A model generated the notes under the pieces. It saw nothing but the letters and a program-made list of their open reading frames with translations, was not told where the DNA came from and searched no databases. From the NCBI RefSeq assembly GCF_918697925.1, contig NZ_CAKKMF010000011.1, forward strand, positions 16,401 to 80,400: a stretch of 64,000 nt of DNA, in the 5' to 3' direction. Every line of letters begins with the position of its first letter. Within the stretch, counting starts at the first letter, position 1. The position numbers and the translations under genes are program-made. The stretch comes from Arthrobacter sp. Bi26 (GTDB lineage: Bacteria; Actinomycetota; Actinomycetes; Actinomycetales; Micrococcaceae). Shown one piece after another: positions 41,795-53,018 of the stretch.

Positions 41795-42471
41795 GCCGGA
41801 TTCTGATTGTCGAGGACGAGGAGTCCTTCAGCGACCCCCTGTCCTATCTGTTGGGTAAAGAAGGGTTCGAAGTCGAGGTGGTGGACAACGGACTGGACGC
41901 CATCACCGAATTCGACCGCAACGGCGCCGATCTCGTACTCCTGGACCTGCAGCTGCCGGGCCAGTCCGGCACGGAGGTCTGCCGCCAACTCCGGCAGCGC
42001 TCCGGTGTGCCCGTGATCATGCTGACGGCCAAGGACTCGGAAATCGACAAGGTGGTGGGGCTGGAACTGGGTGCCGACGACTACGTCACCAAGCCCTACT
42101 CCTCGCGGGAACTCGTGGCCCGGGTCCGTGCCGTCCTGCGGCGCCAGAGCGAGCCGGAGGAACTCGTCTCCAGCACGGTGCAGGCCGGTCCTGTCCGGAT
42201 GGACATTGAACGCCATGTGGTGAGCGTCGGGGGCGAGCAGATCGCCTTGCCGCTCAAAGAGTTCGAGCTGCTGGAAATGCTGCTGCGGAACTCCGGCCGG
42301 GTCCTGACCCGCGGTCAGCTGATCGACAGGGTCTGGGGCTCCGATTATGTGGGGGACACCAAGACCCTTGACGTCCACGTCAAGCGGCTGCGCAGCAAGA
42401 TCGAGCCGGATGCCTCCGCGCCGCGGTACCTGATCACGGTCCGCGGGCTGGGTTACAAGTTCGAGCCCTAA
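41791..42471 (+). CDS. regX3: Response regulator RegX3
   Basis: OmpR-type response regulator of 226 residues. The receiver domain has the acidic pair ILIVEDEE, the phosphorylated aspartate in LVLLDLQLPG (residue ~52), the threonine in IMLTAKDS and the lysine in YVTKPYSSREL. The C-terminal winged helix has LPLKEFELLEMLL and LDVHVKRLRSKIE. The TTG start overlaps the senX3 stop and is preceded by AAGGAG. It likely controls phosphate-starvation genes, possibly including the secreted nuclease/nucleotidase of this window. Confidence 0.95.
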   Translation: MSRILIVEDEESFSDPLSYLLGKEGFEVEVVDNGLDAITEFDRNGADLVLLDLQLPGQSGTEVCRQLRQRSGVPVIMLTAKDSEIDKVVGLELGADDYVTKPYSSRELVARVRAVLRRQSEPEELVSSTVQAGPVRMDIERHVVSVGGEQIALPLKEFELLEMLLRNSGRVLTRGQLIDRVWGSDYVGDTKTLDVHVKRLRSKIEPDASAPRYLITVRGLGYKFEP

Positions 42472-42569
42472 AGCCGGACGAAGCTGCCCGGCGGCCCGGC
42501 CGGGCAGCTGGAAGTCCACGCAGCGGGACGTCGACGCAGTTGGACGTCCCGGGCAGCAAGTCCAGGGAC

Positions 42570-42612
42570 ATGCAAAAGGAGGGGCACCGGCAGGTGCCCC
42601 TCCTTTTGCATA
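42570..42612. terminator. Bidirectional terminator after regX3
   Basis: A nearly perfect palindrome: ATGCAAAAGGAGGGGCACC and its inverse complement enclose GGCA, with A and T tracts on the two sides. It lies between regX3 and the convergent lipoprotein gene. Confidence 0.85.
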
Positions 42613-42627
42613 GGTCCAGCCGCTGGG

Positions 42628-43212
42628 CTAGTGGCCGGCGGTGCTGCTCGGCGTCGGCGTGGCCGTCTCGGTCGAGGTTGCCGTCTCGGACGACGATGCC
42701 GTGCTGGCGGCGGTGGGCTCCGGCGTCGGCAGGTACGTCTTGTAGTCGACGATCGTCCCGTCCAGGACCGGAACCTTGAACATGGCGTCCTTGTTGGTGC
42801 CGTCCTCGGAGATGGTGACTTCCGCCATCGCGCCCGGCTTGGCTCCGGAGGTGCTCAGGATCGCGGCGTCCGTGGAATCGTTGAGCATGGTGTAGGAATT
42901 CTGCTTGACCGGAACCTGGGTCTGCGAGCCCTCCGCACCCTTAATGGTCAGCACCACGTCGTTGGAGGACGTGTTGTACACGGCGCCGATCACGCGGCCC
43001 GGTTTGTCCTCGCCATCGGAGATGATGATGAAGTTGCGCAGCTGCAGCGCACCGAGATCAGTCCGGGTTCCGTCCGAGGCCGAGTACTGCGCCGTGGTCT
43101 GCTGGGCGTTGAGGTAGCCGCAGCCGGTCAGGGACAGCAGGCCGATGCCAAGTGCCGCCGTTGCCATTGCCAGCTTGCCGCGCTGGCCCCGGTTCATCGC
43201 AGTGAAACGCAC
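42628..43212 (-). CDS. Hypothetical secreted lipoprotein
   Basis: A 194-residue lipoprotein. After a basic start, a hydrophobic segment ([15 protein letters not shown]) ends in lipobox LTGC near residue 36. The mature part is a compact beta-rich domain ([33 protein letters not shown]) with a Ser/Thr-rich C-terminal tail. GTG 43212 is chosen for its AAGGAG site 8 nt upstream; ATG 43197 is an alternative. Similar lipoproteins flank carD in related genomes, but the role is unknown. Confidence 0.85.
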   Translation of the reverse strand: MRFTAMNRGQRGKLAMATAALGIGLLSLTGCGYLNAQQTTAQYSASDGTRTDLGALQLRNFIIISDGEDKPGRVIGAVYNTSSNDVVLTIKGAEGSQTQVPVKQNSYTMLNDSTDAAILSTSGAKPGAMAEVTISEDGTNKDAMFKVPVLDGTIVDYKTYLPTPEPTAASTASSSETATSTETATPTPSSTAGH

Positions 43213-43523
43213 GTCACGCACTCCTTGAGAGTCTTGAAACATTATTCAGCCATAGCCTAGCCGCAATCGGCCTCAAACAAGGATTCGGCGCCTACACACA
43301 AGCGCGGGTAGCCGTGCGTCTCCGGCGACGAGACCCGGCTTGGCGGGGGCCGGAAACCTCTTGGCAGTTAAGGCTGCAGGCACTATTATCCGCATTCGTC
43401 AAGGGGTTTGAGGGGGTGGATTGCGGCCATTTTCCCCGGATTCATGCGGTTTCCGGCACGTTTAGATGCCAGTTGTATGCCTTAATCGTGATAAACTGGT
43501 CTGCGGGAAAGGGGAATGTCCAC

Positions 43524-44006
43524 ATGGTTTTTGAGGTCGGCGAGACAGTAGTTTACCCTCACCACGGTGCAGCGAAAATTGAAGAAATCAAGATGCGCAC
43601 CGTCAAGGGCGAAGAGAAGATGTATCTCAAGCTCAAGGTGGCTCAGGGTGATCTGACCATTGAAGTTCCAGCAGAAAACGTTGACCTGGTTGGGGTTCGG
43701 GACGTAGTGGGCAAAGAAGGCTTGGAGCATGTGTTCGATGTGCTGCGGGCCGAGTTCACTGAAGAACCCACCAACTGGTCGCGTCGTTACAAGGCAAACC
43801 TGGAAAAGCTTGCTTCCGGTGACGTCATCAAGGTAGCCGAGGTCGTTCGCGACCTCTGGCGCCGTGATCACGACCGGGGTCTCTCCGCAGGAGAGAAGCG
43901 CATGCTGGCCAAGGCCCGCCAGATCCTGATTTCGGAACTGGCACTGGCTGAAAAGACTGATGAAGAGAAGGCTGCAAGCGTTCTCGACGAGGTCCTGGCT
44001 TCCTAA
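43524..44006 (+). CDS. carD: CarD family RNA-polymerase-binding transcription regulator
   Basis: A 160-residue global regulator. The N-terminal RNA-polymerase interaction domain ([18 protein letters not shown], Tudor-like, residues 2-55) is followed by a helical DNA-binding domain with conserved tryptophans ([39 protein letters not shown]). CarD stabilises open complexes, particularly at rRNA promoters. ATG 43524 has an AAGGGG site. The 311-bp gap 43213-43523 upstream shows no gene or clear promoter. The carD-ispD-ispF order is usual for actinobacteria. Confidence 0.96.
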   Translation: MVFEVGETVVYPHHGAAKIEEIKMRTVKGEEKMYLKLKVAQGDLTIEVPAENVDLVGVRDVVGKEGLEHVFDVLRAEFTEEPTNWSRRYKANLEKLASGDVIKVAEVVRDLWRRDHDRGLSAGEKRMLAKARQILISELALAEKTDEEKAASVLDEVLAS

Positions 44007-44048
44007 CACAGGGCCGGCCCCAGCAGGGCCGGCGCAGATAAGAATCGA

Positions 44049-44086
44049 ACCCCGGTGGCGTAAGGCCGCCGGGGCTTCTTTTTGCC
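44049..44086 (+). terminator. Rho-independent terminator of carD
   Basis: The stem AACCCCGGTGGC pairs with GCCGCCGGGGCTT around a short GTAAG loop and is followed by CTTTTTG. Confidence 0.8.
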
Positions 44087-44109
44087 CTTTTTCAGCCGCC
44101 GCCCCTCGG

Positions 44110-44168
44110 TTGCGCTATCAGTTGTGGCTGCCCTGGGTGCCCCGGAACAGCCACAAGTGCTAGCGCAA
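44110..44168. repeat. Long imperfect inverted repeat upstream of ispD
   Basis: Arms of 21 nt (44110-44130 and 44148-44168) match at 19 positions around a 17-nt loop; the core is TTGTGGCTG. It sits about 40 bp before the ispD start and after the carD terminator. It may be a dispersed repeat or a secondary terminator. Confidence 0.6.
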
Positions 44169-44206
44169 CGGGATGCTCCGAGGCGCGGGGACGTAGTCTT
44201 GTGCCC

Positions 44207-45040
44207 ATGGATACTGCACCGACGAAAACGTCACCGGCCGGTCCCGCCACTGCGGTCATTGTGGTGGCCGCCGGCTCCGGCCAGCGCCTGGGCTACGGCA
44301 TGCCGAAAGCTAAAGTGCCTCTCGGCGGGGACAGCATCCTCACCCACGCCCTGCGCGGCGTGGCAGCCGCGGGGATCGCGCAGCAGATCTGCATTGCGAT
44401 CCCCCCGGGAGACACCGAGCTGCGGGCGCTGTGCGAGGCCTTCACGCAAGAGCTTGCGGCCGGGCAGGTGCGCACCGCGGAGTCCCCTTACGGCGTCCAG
44501 GTTCCGGTCGTGACTGTCGTCGACGGCGGTGCGAACCGCGCCGATTCGGTCCGTGCCGCGATGGCGGCCCTGCTGCCTGGTACCGAATCAGTCCTGGTCC
44601 ACGACGCCGCCCGGGCACTGGCTCCGGAGGCGGTCTTCCACCGGGTGGCAGCGGCGCTTGGCGCCGGCGCCTCGGCCGTCATTCCGGTGATACCGGTTGT
44701 CGACACGGTCAAGACCGTCGAACCGACCACCGGCGACGGCGCCGCGGTGGCCCCCGAACTGGTCACCGGGACAGCGCCCCGGGAGTCGCTCCGCGCCGTG
44801 CAGACGCCGCAGGGATTCGCCTTCGCCACCCTTAAGCGCGCCCACGAGGCTGCCGCCGGGTTCGACGCCGGCCAGGCGGCCCTCGTCACGGACGACGCGA
44901 TGCTCGTGGAGCTCATCGGCGTCCCCGTCCACGCCGTTCGCGGCGCCAGCCAATCCCTGAAGATCACCACGCCCCTGGACCTGATCCTGGCCGAAGGCCT
45001 CCTCGAAGGCCCCTTGGGCGCGCGCTGGGTGGAGGGATGA
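44207..45040 (+). CDS. ispD: 2-C-methyl-D-erythritol 4-phosphate cytidylyltransferase
   Basis: Third enzyme of the non-mevalonate isoprenoid pathway, transferring CMP to MEP; 277 residues. The nucleotide-binding loop [20 protein letters not shown] is at the N-terminus. [30 protein letters not shown] and VVDTVKTVE follow as in family members, and [15 protein letters not shown] is the C-terminal signature. ATG 44207 is used; GTG 44201 is an in-frame alternative. The stop overlaps the ispF start by 4 bp. Confidence 0.95.
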   Translation: MDTAPTKTSPAGPATAVIVVAAGSGQRLGYGMPKAKVPLGGDSILTHALRGVAAAGIAQQICIAIPPGDTELRALCEAFTQELAAGQVRTAESPYGVQVPVVTVVDGGANRADSVRAAMAALLPGTESVLVHDAARALAPEAVFHRVAAALGAGASAVIPVIPVVDTVKTVEPTTGDGAAVAPELVTGTAPRESLRAVQTPQGFAFATLKRAHEAAAGFDAGQAALVTDDAMLVELIGVPVHAVRGASQSLKITTPLDLILAEGLLEGPLGARWVEG

Positions 45041-45543
45041 GCATGTCCACCAATGCGCCGCTGATCCCCAGGACCGGGATCGGGATCGACGTCCATGCCT
45101 TCGCCGCCGAAGACAAGCCCCAGCCGTTGTGGCTCGGCGGCCTCTTCTGGGAGGGGGAGCGGGGACTGTCCGGCCATTCCGACGGTGACCCCGTGGCGCA
45201 CGCCGCGGCCGACGCGCTCTTCTCGGCCTGCGGGATCGGGGACCTGGGCACGCATTTCGGTACGGACCGGCCCGAATATGCCGGGGCGTCCGGCGTGACC
45301 CTGCTGGCCGAGGCCGCCAGGATTGTTCGCGCCCACGGATTCGAAATCGGCAATATCGCCGTCCAGTTCGTGGCCAACCGGCCCAAATTCGGCCCGCGGC
45401 GGGAGGAATCCCAGCGTGTCCTCAGCGACGCTGCCGCAGCGCCGGTCAGCGTCACCGCCACCACGAGCGACGGACTCGGATTCACCGGCCGGGGCGAGGG
45501 GATCTCGGCCGTCGCAACAGCGCTCGTCTATCCGGCCAGCTAA
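45037..45543 (+). CDS. ispF: 2-C-methyl-D-erythritol 2,4-cyclodiphosphate synthase
   Basis: Cyclises CDP-ME 2-phosphate in the MEP pathway; 168 residues, trimeric. Metal ligands are in GIGIDVHAF (Asp, His) and the loop [13 protein letters not shown]. The conserved [10 protein letters not shown] and [19 protein letters not shown] segments are present. ATG 45037 overlaps the ispD stop; ATG 45043 is an alternative. Together with ispD it forms the usual coupled pair. After the stop the sequence has imperfect CACCGCAG repeats. Confidence 0.95.
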   Translation: MSMSTNAPLIPRTGIGIDVHAFAAEDKPQPLWLGGLFWEGERGLSGHSDGDPVAHAAADALFSACGIGDLGTHFGTDRPEYAGASGVTLLAEAARIVRAHGFEIGNIAVQFVANRPKFGPRREESQRVLSDAAAAPVSVTATTSDGLGFTGRGEGISAVATALVYPAS

Positions 45544-45680
45544 CCACCGCAGGTTAGTCACAGGAAGTTAAACACCGCAGGCCAGCCACTGCAGGGTTAA
45601 ACGCTCCCAGCCCCGGTCCCCTAGGCTTGAGGGTGAAGACCAAGCCTGACCGCCAGTTCCAAACAGCCAGGAGACCTGCC

Positions 45681-46031
45681 GTGAAAAAGCTGCTGACCGC
45701 CGTCGTACTCGTGGCAGGGACCATGCTGAGCGGCTGTGCCGGCTCGACGGCGACGCCCAGCCCCACGCCAAAGATGAGTGTCGAGGAAAGCTGCAAGTTC
45801 CTCAACACCGATACCTTCGTGCCTACCGGGAACGCGAAGGAGCAGGCCGGGCAGATTGGCCAGCACTACCAGGAAGTTGCGGACAAGGTGGCGCCGGAAG
45901 TGGGCGCCCCCATCCAACAGATGGCCGAGATCATGAAGCAGGTCGCGGCAAGCCCCACGGGAACCAAGACCGACGAACAGACCGCCCAGCTCACGGAGCA
46001 GATCAACAAGATCGGGCAATACTGCAAGTAG
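45681..46031 (+). CDS. Hypothetical lipoprotein (116 aa)
   Basis: A small exported protein from GTG 45681 with AGGAG upstream. The signal MKKLLTAVVLVAGTMLSGC ends in lipobox LSGC (cysteine ~19). A Thr/Pro-rich linker follows and then a helical domain (ESCKFLNTDTF, QIGQHYQEVADKVAPEVG) with paired cysteines at its start and at the C-terminal QYCK. I do not recognise a family. Confidence 0.85.
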   Translation: MKKLLTAVVLVAGTMLSGCAGSTATPSPTPKMSVEESCKFLNTDTFVPTGNAKEQAGQIGQHYQEVADKVAPEVGAPIQQMAEIMKQVAASPTGTKTDEQTAQLTEQINKIGQYCK

Positions 46032-46138
46032 GTTGCCGGAGCGGTGGTTCCAGATTCCCGGTCGCCAGCAAAGCGTCAGTAACGCCGCCAGCAATGCCGC
46101 CGGTAAGGCCGCGGAGCGCCATCGGCTAATCTGGAGCG

Positions 46139-47596
46139 GTGACCCTGCGCTTTTACGACACTGCATCCGCCGAAGTCCGCGACTTCGTCCCCCTGGTACC
46201 TGGCCACGTGAGCCTGTACTACTGCGGAGCCACCGTGCAGGGCATGCCGCATGTCGGCCACATCCGCTCAGCCATCGCGTTCGACCAGCTGACCCGCTGG
46301 CTGCAGTACCGCGGCTTCCGCGTGACGGCGGTCCGCAACGTCACCGACATCGACGACAAGATCCTCGCCAAGTCCGCCGCGTCCTTCGGCCCCGATTTTG
46401 AGGACGAGCCCGGAGCCCAGCGCAACGAGGAATGGTGGGCCCTCGCCTACCGCTACGAGCAGGAATTCCTCAAGGCCTACGACACCCTGGGCGTCTCCCG
46501 TCCCACCTATGAGCCCCGCGCCACCGGCCACATCCCGGAAATGCATGCCCTCATCCAGCAGCTGATCGACCGCGGCCACGCCTACCCGGCCCTCGACGAC
46601 TCCGGCGACGTCTACTTCGACGTGCGTTCCTGGTCCAAGTACGGCACCCTGACGCGCCAAAAACTCGACGACATGCAGGGTGCCGCGGACGCCGACCCGC
46701 GCGGTAAGCGGGACCCGCGCGACTTCGCGCTGTGGAAGGGCTACAAGGACGGGGAGCCGACGACGGCGAGCTGGTCCTCCCCGTGGGGCCCCGGCCGCCC
46801 GGGCTGGCACCTCGAATGCTCCGCGATGGTCACCAAGTACCTCGGCACCGAGTTCGACATCCACGGTGGCGGACTGGACCTGCGCTTCCCGCACCACGAA
46901 AACGAAATGGCACAATCCCAGGCGGCCGGCCACGGCTTCGCCAACTTCTGGATGCACAACGGCATGGTCACCTACGCCGGCGAAAAGATGTCCAAGTCCA
47001 TCGGCAACACCGTCAGCCCGGCCGAAATGCTCGAACTCGCCCCGCCGCGGGTTGTCCGGTACTACCTCGGGCAGGCGCAGTACCGCTCCGTGCTGGACTA
47101 CCAGCCGACCTCCCTGCAGGAAGCCGCCGCCGCCGTCGAACGCATTGACGGGTTCATCAGCCGCGCACTTCGGAGCGCGACGACGCACGACGGCGCCGTC
47201 GGCTTCTTCAGCTACGGCACAGTTCCGGATGCCTTCGCGGCCGCCATGGACGATGACCTCAACGTGCCGCAGGCCCTCGCCGTCCTGCACGACACCGTCC
47301 GCGCCGGCAACACCGCGCTCACCGAAGGAGACCTCGACGCCGCGGGGCAGGCACTCGCCAGCGTCACCGCCATGGTGGACGTTCTCGGCCTCAACGCCAC
47401 CGCGACACCGGCCGCCGACGAACAGGCCAACACCGCCCTTGGCGTTCTGGTCGAGGCGCAGCTGACGGCGCGGGCCCACGCCCGGGCGGCCAAGGACTGG
47501 GCCGCCTCGGACGCCATCCGCGATACGCTCGCCGCCGCCGGCGTCGTCGTCGAGGACGGCCCGGACGGGGCGAGCTGGAGCCTCAAGCGCGGCTGA
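46139..47596 (+). CDS. cysS: Cysteinyl-tRNA synthetase
   Basis: Class I aminoacyl-tRNA synthetase of 485 residues that charges tRNA-Cys. Features are the zinc cysteine in YYCGATVQG, the HIGH-type motif [14 protein letters not shown] (HVGH), the zinc ligands HLECSAM and PHHENE, and the KMSKS loop [10 protein letters not shown]. The C-terminal helical anticodon-binding region is complete. GTG 46139 has a TGGAG site. Although MshC is a CysS paralogue, the length and the anticodon domain indicate true CysS. Confidence 0.97.
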   Translation: MTLRFYDTASAEVRDFVPLVPGHVSLYYCGATVQGMPHVGHIRSAIAFDQLTRWLQYRGFRVTAVRNVTDIDDKILAKSAASFGPDFEDEPGAQRNEEWWALAYRYEQEFLKAYDTLGVSRPTYEPRATGHIPEMHALIQQLIDRGHAYPALDDSGDVYFDVRSWSKYGTLTRQKLDDMQGAADADPRGKRDPRDFALWKGYKDGEPTTASWSSPWGPGRPGWHLECSAMVTKYLGTEFDIHGGGLDLRFPHHENEMAQSQAAGHGFANFWMHNGMVTYAGEKMSKSIGNTVSPAEMLELAPPRVVRYYLGQAQYRSVLDYQPTSLQEAAAAVERIDGFISRALRSATTHDGAVGFFSYGTVPDAFAAAMDDDLNVPQALAVLHDTVRAGNTALTEGDLDAAGQALASVTAMVDVLGLNATATPAADEQANTALGVLVEAQLTARAHARAAKDWAASDAIRDTLAAAGVVVEDGPDGASWSLKRG

Positions 47597-47718
47597 TCCT
47601 CGTTGACGGCGGCCGGAGAAGTGGGCCGTCGTCGTCCCTTCCGGTCGAGGATTTTACTCGAGTCAGTAGACTGGAGGTCAGACTTATCAACGAATCGCGT
47701 ATTTAAAGGGTGAAACTC

Positions 47719-48720
47719 ATGGCCAACAACGGTCGCCGCTCGGTCAAATTGAAGAAGGGCCCCTCCGTCGGAACCGGCGGTCACGGCCGCAAGGCACTTG
47801 AGGGCAAGGGCCCCACGCCGAAGGCGGAGGACCGCCCCTACCACAAGGCGTTCAAGAACAAGCAGCTCTCGGAACGCTCCGAAGCCAAGCGCGCCAGCGG
47901 AAGCCGCACCACCAGCGCCGCCGCCCGCACCGGCCGCTCCGGACCCAAGGGCCGCGCCACGGAAGAGGTCGTCACCGGCCGCAACTCCGTGGTCGAAGCC
48001 CTGCGTGCCGGCATCCCGGCCAAGGCCCTGCACGTCGCCGTCCGCATCGAAATGGACGACCGCGTCAAGGAATCCCTGAAGCTCGCCGCCGAACGCGGCA
48101 TCCCGCTGATGGAAACCGGCAAGCCCGAGCTCGACCGCATGACCGACGACGCCATCCACCAGGGCCTCGTGCTGCAGATCCCGCCGTACGAATACCAGGA
48201 CGCATACGAGCTCGCCGAAGAGACGATCGAGGCCTGGAAGAAGGGCCACGTAGCCAACGCCCCGCTCTTCGTTGCCCTCGACGGCATCACCGATCCCCGC
48301 AACCTCGGCGCGATCATCCGCTCCGTCTCGGCCTTCAGCGGCCACGGCGTCATCGTCCCGGAACGCCGCTCCGTGGGTGTCACGGCCTCGGCCTGGAAGA
48401 CCAGCGCCGGCGCGGCCGTCCGCGTCCCCGTCGCACGCGCGGCCAACCTGAACAACACGCTCAAGGCCTTCAAGAACATGGGCATCTACGTCCTGGGTCT
48501 CGACGGCGACGGCGACGTCTCGCTGCCCGAGCTCGCCCTGGCAACCGAACCGGTGTGCATTGTCGTTGGTTCCGAGGGCAAGGGCCTGAGCCGCCTGGTC
48601 CGCGAAAACTGCGACCAGATCGTCTCCATCCCGATCGACTCCGCCATGGAATCACTCAACGCCTCCATGGCAGTCGGCATCTCCCTCTACGAAATCTCCC
48701 GCCAGCGCGCCGCAAAGTAA
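47719..48720 (+). CDS. rlmB: 23S rRNA (guanosine-2'-O)-methyltransferase RlmB (TrmH family)
   Basis: SPOUT methyltransferase of 333 residues. A long, basic N-terminal extension (~1-85, Lys/Arg/Gly-rich) precedes the substrate-binding domain VTGRNSVVEALRAGIPAKAL. The knotted catalytic domain has motif 1 DPRNLGAIIRS, motif 2 IVVGSEGKGLSRLV and motif 3 IPIDSAMESLNASMAVGISL. Start ATG 47719 has AAAGGG upstream. The extension is typical of actinobacterial members. The order cysS-rlmB is common in this phylum. Confidence 0.95.
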   Translation: MANNGRRSVKLKKGPSVGTGGHGRKALEGKGPTPKAEDRPYHKAFKNKQLSERSEAKRASGSRTTSAAARTGRSGPKGRATEEVVTGRNSVVEALRAGIPAKALHVAVRIEMDDRVKESLKLAAERGIPLMETGKPELDRMTDDAIHQGLVLQIPPYEYQDAYELAEETIEAWKKGHVANAPLFVALDGITDPRNLGAIIRSVSAFSGHGVIVPERRSVGVTASAWKTSAGAAVRVPVARAANLNNTLKAFKNMGIYVLGLDGDGDVSLPELALATEPVCIVVGSEGKGLSRLVRENCDQIVSIPIDSAMESLNASMAVGISLYEISRQRAAK

Positions 48721-48979
48721 TCAGCGTTAGCTCGGTATCGGGCCCGCCGCAGCGCTCGTTGCGGTTGGGTCCGCCGTAACCGGAGTCGTGGCTGGGTCCG
48801 CCGCAACCAAAGTTTTGCCGTCGCTTAGCGGTCAGCCCCTTCCCAAACTTCGCAAGCTCAGTTCGGGGCCCTCGGGGCTGTCCTTCCTCCCTGCACCTCG
48901 TGCGGCCGCTGGCGGCCTTACGCGGTTCCGGTCGGCGATGCGCTCCTTAGCAAAACTCCGGTTCCGGCGATGAGCCTCG

Positions 48980-49048
48980 CTCACCTTTCGTCGTAAAACG
49001 TCAAACGCTGCCTCACGTTTCGTCGTAGGTCGGCCAACGCTCCCTCAC
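48980..49048. repeat. 32-bp tandem repeat, 2.2 copies
   Basis: CTCAC-TTTCGTCGTA-containing units start at 48980, 49012 and 49044 with an exact period of 32. The two full copies match at about 25 of 32 positions. Confidence 0.7.
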
Positions 49049-49130
49049 TTCTTGAACTGCTCCCCGGAAGTTGGACTGAGATATTCAGTTCCAGCTTCTG
49101 GGGAGCAGTTCATCTCGTGAGGGAGCAGTT
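49036..49130. repeat. Long palindrome resembling paired IS terminal repeats
   Basis: Arms of about 40 nt (49036-49075 and 49090-49130) are inverse complements with few mismatches. The best block is TGAACTGCTCCCC/GGGGAGCAGTTCA at 49053-49065 and 49100-49112. The arrangement looks like two insertion-sequence ends with the transposase lost, or a miniature element. No transposase fragment is present. Confidence 0.6.
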
Positions 49131-49568
49131 GCCTTTAATGCTCAGAATCGGGGTTCTCCTCGGTTCTGATGTTCCTCCGAAGTACATCGACGCAGGACGC
49201 ACGTTCCTTCCTGCGACGCGCATTTCCCTCTGCGACGCGCTGATCTCTTCCCGCGACCCGAATACCCCTAGCACCAGGGCGTTTGCGCGTCGCCAGGCTG
49301 AATAGGCCGCGGAAGTCGTTGTGAATACCGAAGTGCTAGACGCGGGTTGGGCTGAATTCGAGCGGGCAGCGGTGTCTTGCTAAGGAGCGCATCGCCGACC
49401 AGAGCCGAATGAAGCCGGCCGCGGCCGAAGTAGGCGGCGGGAGGAAGGGGGCTGACCCCTAAGCGACGGCAGGGCGCCGTTGCCTGCGGAGGTGACCACG
49501 GGAAAGGCGCCGGTGACCGCGGGACGTAACCACGGAAGACCTGACCACGGCGAACCGTAGCCGAGTTC

Positions 49569-50372
49569 TTAGAACTTGTGGCGGTTGACTAGGACCGGGA
49601 GTTTGGTTCGGGCTTCCTTGACGGTGGCGGTGTCGAGGTCGGCGAACAGCAGGCCCGGGGCGCCGTCGAGCTCTTGCAGGATGTCGCCCATGGGGGAGAC
49701 CACCACGGAGTGCCCGACGCCGGTGGGGGCGGAACCCTTGACCGGGTGACCGACGCTGGCGGGGTCGCCCTGGCCGCAGGCGAGGACCAGAGTGGTGGAG
49801 TCCAGGGCGCGGGCGCGGGCCAGGAGCTTCCACTGATCGGCCTTGCCGGGGCCCGAACCCCAGGAGGCGCACACAATGTTGACGTCGGCGCCGCGATCTG
49901 CGTTTTCCGTGAACAGGTCCGGGAAGCGGACGTCGTAGCACGTGGCGAGGCCGAAGGTCACGCCGTCGAGCTCGAACGTGACGGGGGCGGTGCCAGCGTC
50001 AACCGTGTCCGATTCGGCGAAACCGAAGGCATCGAACAGGTGGATTTTGTCGTAGCTGGCCTCGAGGCCGGGGCCGGTGACCAGCAGGGTGTTGCGCACC
50101 TTGGAGCCGTGACCGGCCGTGCCCGGGGTGAACATCCCGGCGACGATCACGATGCCGAGTTCCGCGGCGAGGGCGCGCACGCGTGCAGCCCATGGGCCGT
50201 CCAGAGGCTCGGCGATATCCAGGAGCGAATTGCCGAAGGCCCGCATGGTGGCTTCGGGGAACACCACCAGGTCCGCGCCGCCGGCCTTGGCCTGGCGCGT
50301 GTAGGCGTCCACGAGGGCCAGGTTCGCGGCCAGATCGCGGCCGGTGATGATTTGGGCTAATGCAACGCGCAC
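49569..50372 (-). CDS. Carbon-nitrogen hydrolase (nitrilase superfamily)
   Basis: Cytoplasmic amidase-like enzyme of 267 residues. The catalytic triad is visible: Glu in LVVFPEATMRAFG, Lys in ASYDKIHLFDAFGF, Cys in GLATCYDVRFPDLF. The family is close to deaminated-glutathione amidases/omega-amidases, but the substrate is not determinable. GTG 50372 is chosen because GGAGGT lies at proper spacing; a TTG four codons upstream falls within that site. It is divergent from glgX. Confidence 0.92.
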   Translation of the reverse strand: MRVALAQIITGRDLAANLALVDAYTRQAKAGGADLVVFPEATMRAFGNSLLDIAEPLDGPWAARVRALAAELGIVIVAGMFTPGTAGHGSKVRNTLLVTGPGLEASYDKIHLFDAFGFAESDTVDAGTAPVTFELDGVTFGLATCYDVRFPDLFTENADRGADVNIVCASWGSGPGKADQWKLLARARALDSTTLVLACGQGDPASVGHPVKGSAPTGVGHSVVVSPMGDILQELDGAPGLLFADLDTATVKEARTKLPVLVNRHKF

Positions 50373-50487
50373 AATTACCTCCAACTCGGCGCTCCATTAC
50401 AGTATGCAGTGCGGCGGTCCGTACACTGCAAAACGTCATGAAAACGAAAACGGGGGCCATTTGTCCGGCCCGGCTAAGCTTTAAGCA

Positions 50488-52605
<2,118 letters not shown>

Positions 52606-52627
52606 TTATTTCGAGATTAAGGACCCC

Positions 52628-52984
52628 ATGAAGATTTACTCGGCTGAGACCTGGACCATCGAAGAACTCACGGCGCAAATCGACGACGCCGGCCGCCGCG
52701 CCCTGGTGGTCCCGGCCGCCGATACCAAGCAGGCGGTCCTGGACACGTTCGGCGAGCTCCTGGACGTCCCGGACGACTATGGCACGGACCTGGATGCCCT
52801 GCACGATTCGCTGCACGACGTCGCGGATGCCGTGACGGACGACGGCGAGGCCCCCGTCACCTTTATCTGGCAGGTGCCTGCCGCCCTCCGAGCGGACCGC
52901 TCCTTCGCCGTCATCTGCGAAACGCTGCAGGACGCCGAAGGCTACGCCGGCAAGAGCCTGGACGTCATCGCCGTCTGCCTCTAG
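52628..52984 (+). CDS. Barstar-like (ribonuclease inhibitor) family protein
   Basis: A 118-residue acidic protein with the barstar fold pattern: MKIYSAETWTIEELTAQI, ALVVPAADTKQAVLDTFGEL, then DDYGTDLDALHDSLHDV and VTFIWQVPAAL. The spacing of the helix-loop with acidic residues matches barstar-family members. No barnase-type ribonuclease is encoded nearby, so this is an orphan immunity-like protein. The start is 22 bp after glgX, so it is probably cotranscribed. Confidence 0.82.
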   Translation: MKIYSAETWTIEELTAQIDDAGRRALVVPAADTKQAVLDTFGELLDVPDDYGTDLDALHDSLHDVADAVTDDGEAPVTFIWQVPAALRADRSFAVICETLQDAEGYAGKSLDVIAVCL

Positions 52985-53018
52985 CCGACATCAGGCCTTG
53001 ACGATCAGGCGCTGACGA

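Larger units (their letters stand above)
48817..49470. repeat. Noncoding element flanked by ~100-bp inverted repeats
   Basis: The left arm 48817-48955 and the right arm 49374-49470 are inverse complements over two well-matched blocks. One block reads GCCGTCGCTTAG, one variable base, then GGTCAGCCCC. The other reads GGTCGGCGATGCGCTCCTTA. The left arm carries about 40 bp more between the blocks. The enclosed DNA holds tandem and palindromic repeats and no supported gene. The whole 848-bp gap 48721-49568 separates convergent rlmB and the nitrilase gene. Direct repeats of GGGTCCGCCG also precede the left arm. Confidence 0.7.

Noticed and set aside
48980..49048. A short CRISPR-like array.
   Set aside because: The 32-bp units are directly adjacent without unique spacers, number only about two, and no cas genes are present. 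The repeats at 11228-11450 were dismissed as CRISPR for the same reasons.
49117..49305. A 62-codon frame in the repeat-rich gap after rlmB.
   Set aside because: It overlaps palindromic repeat DNA, has no ribosome site and no protein-like pattern.
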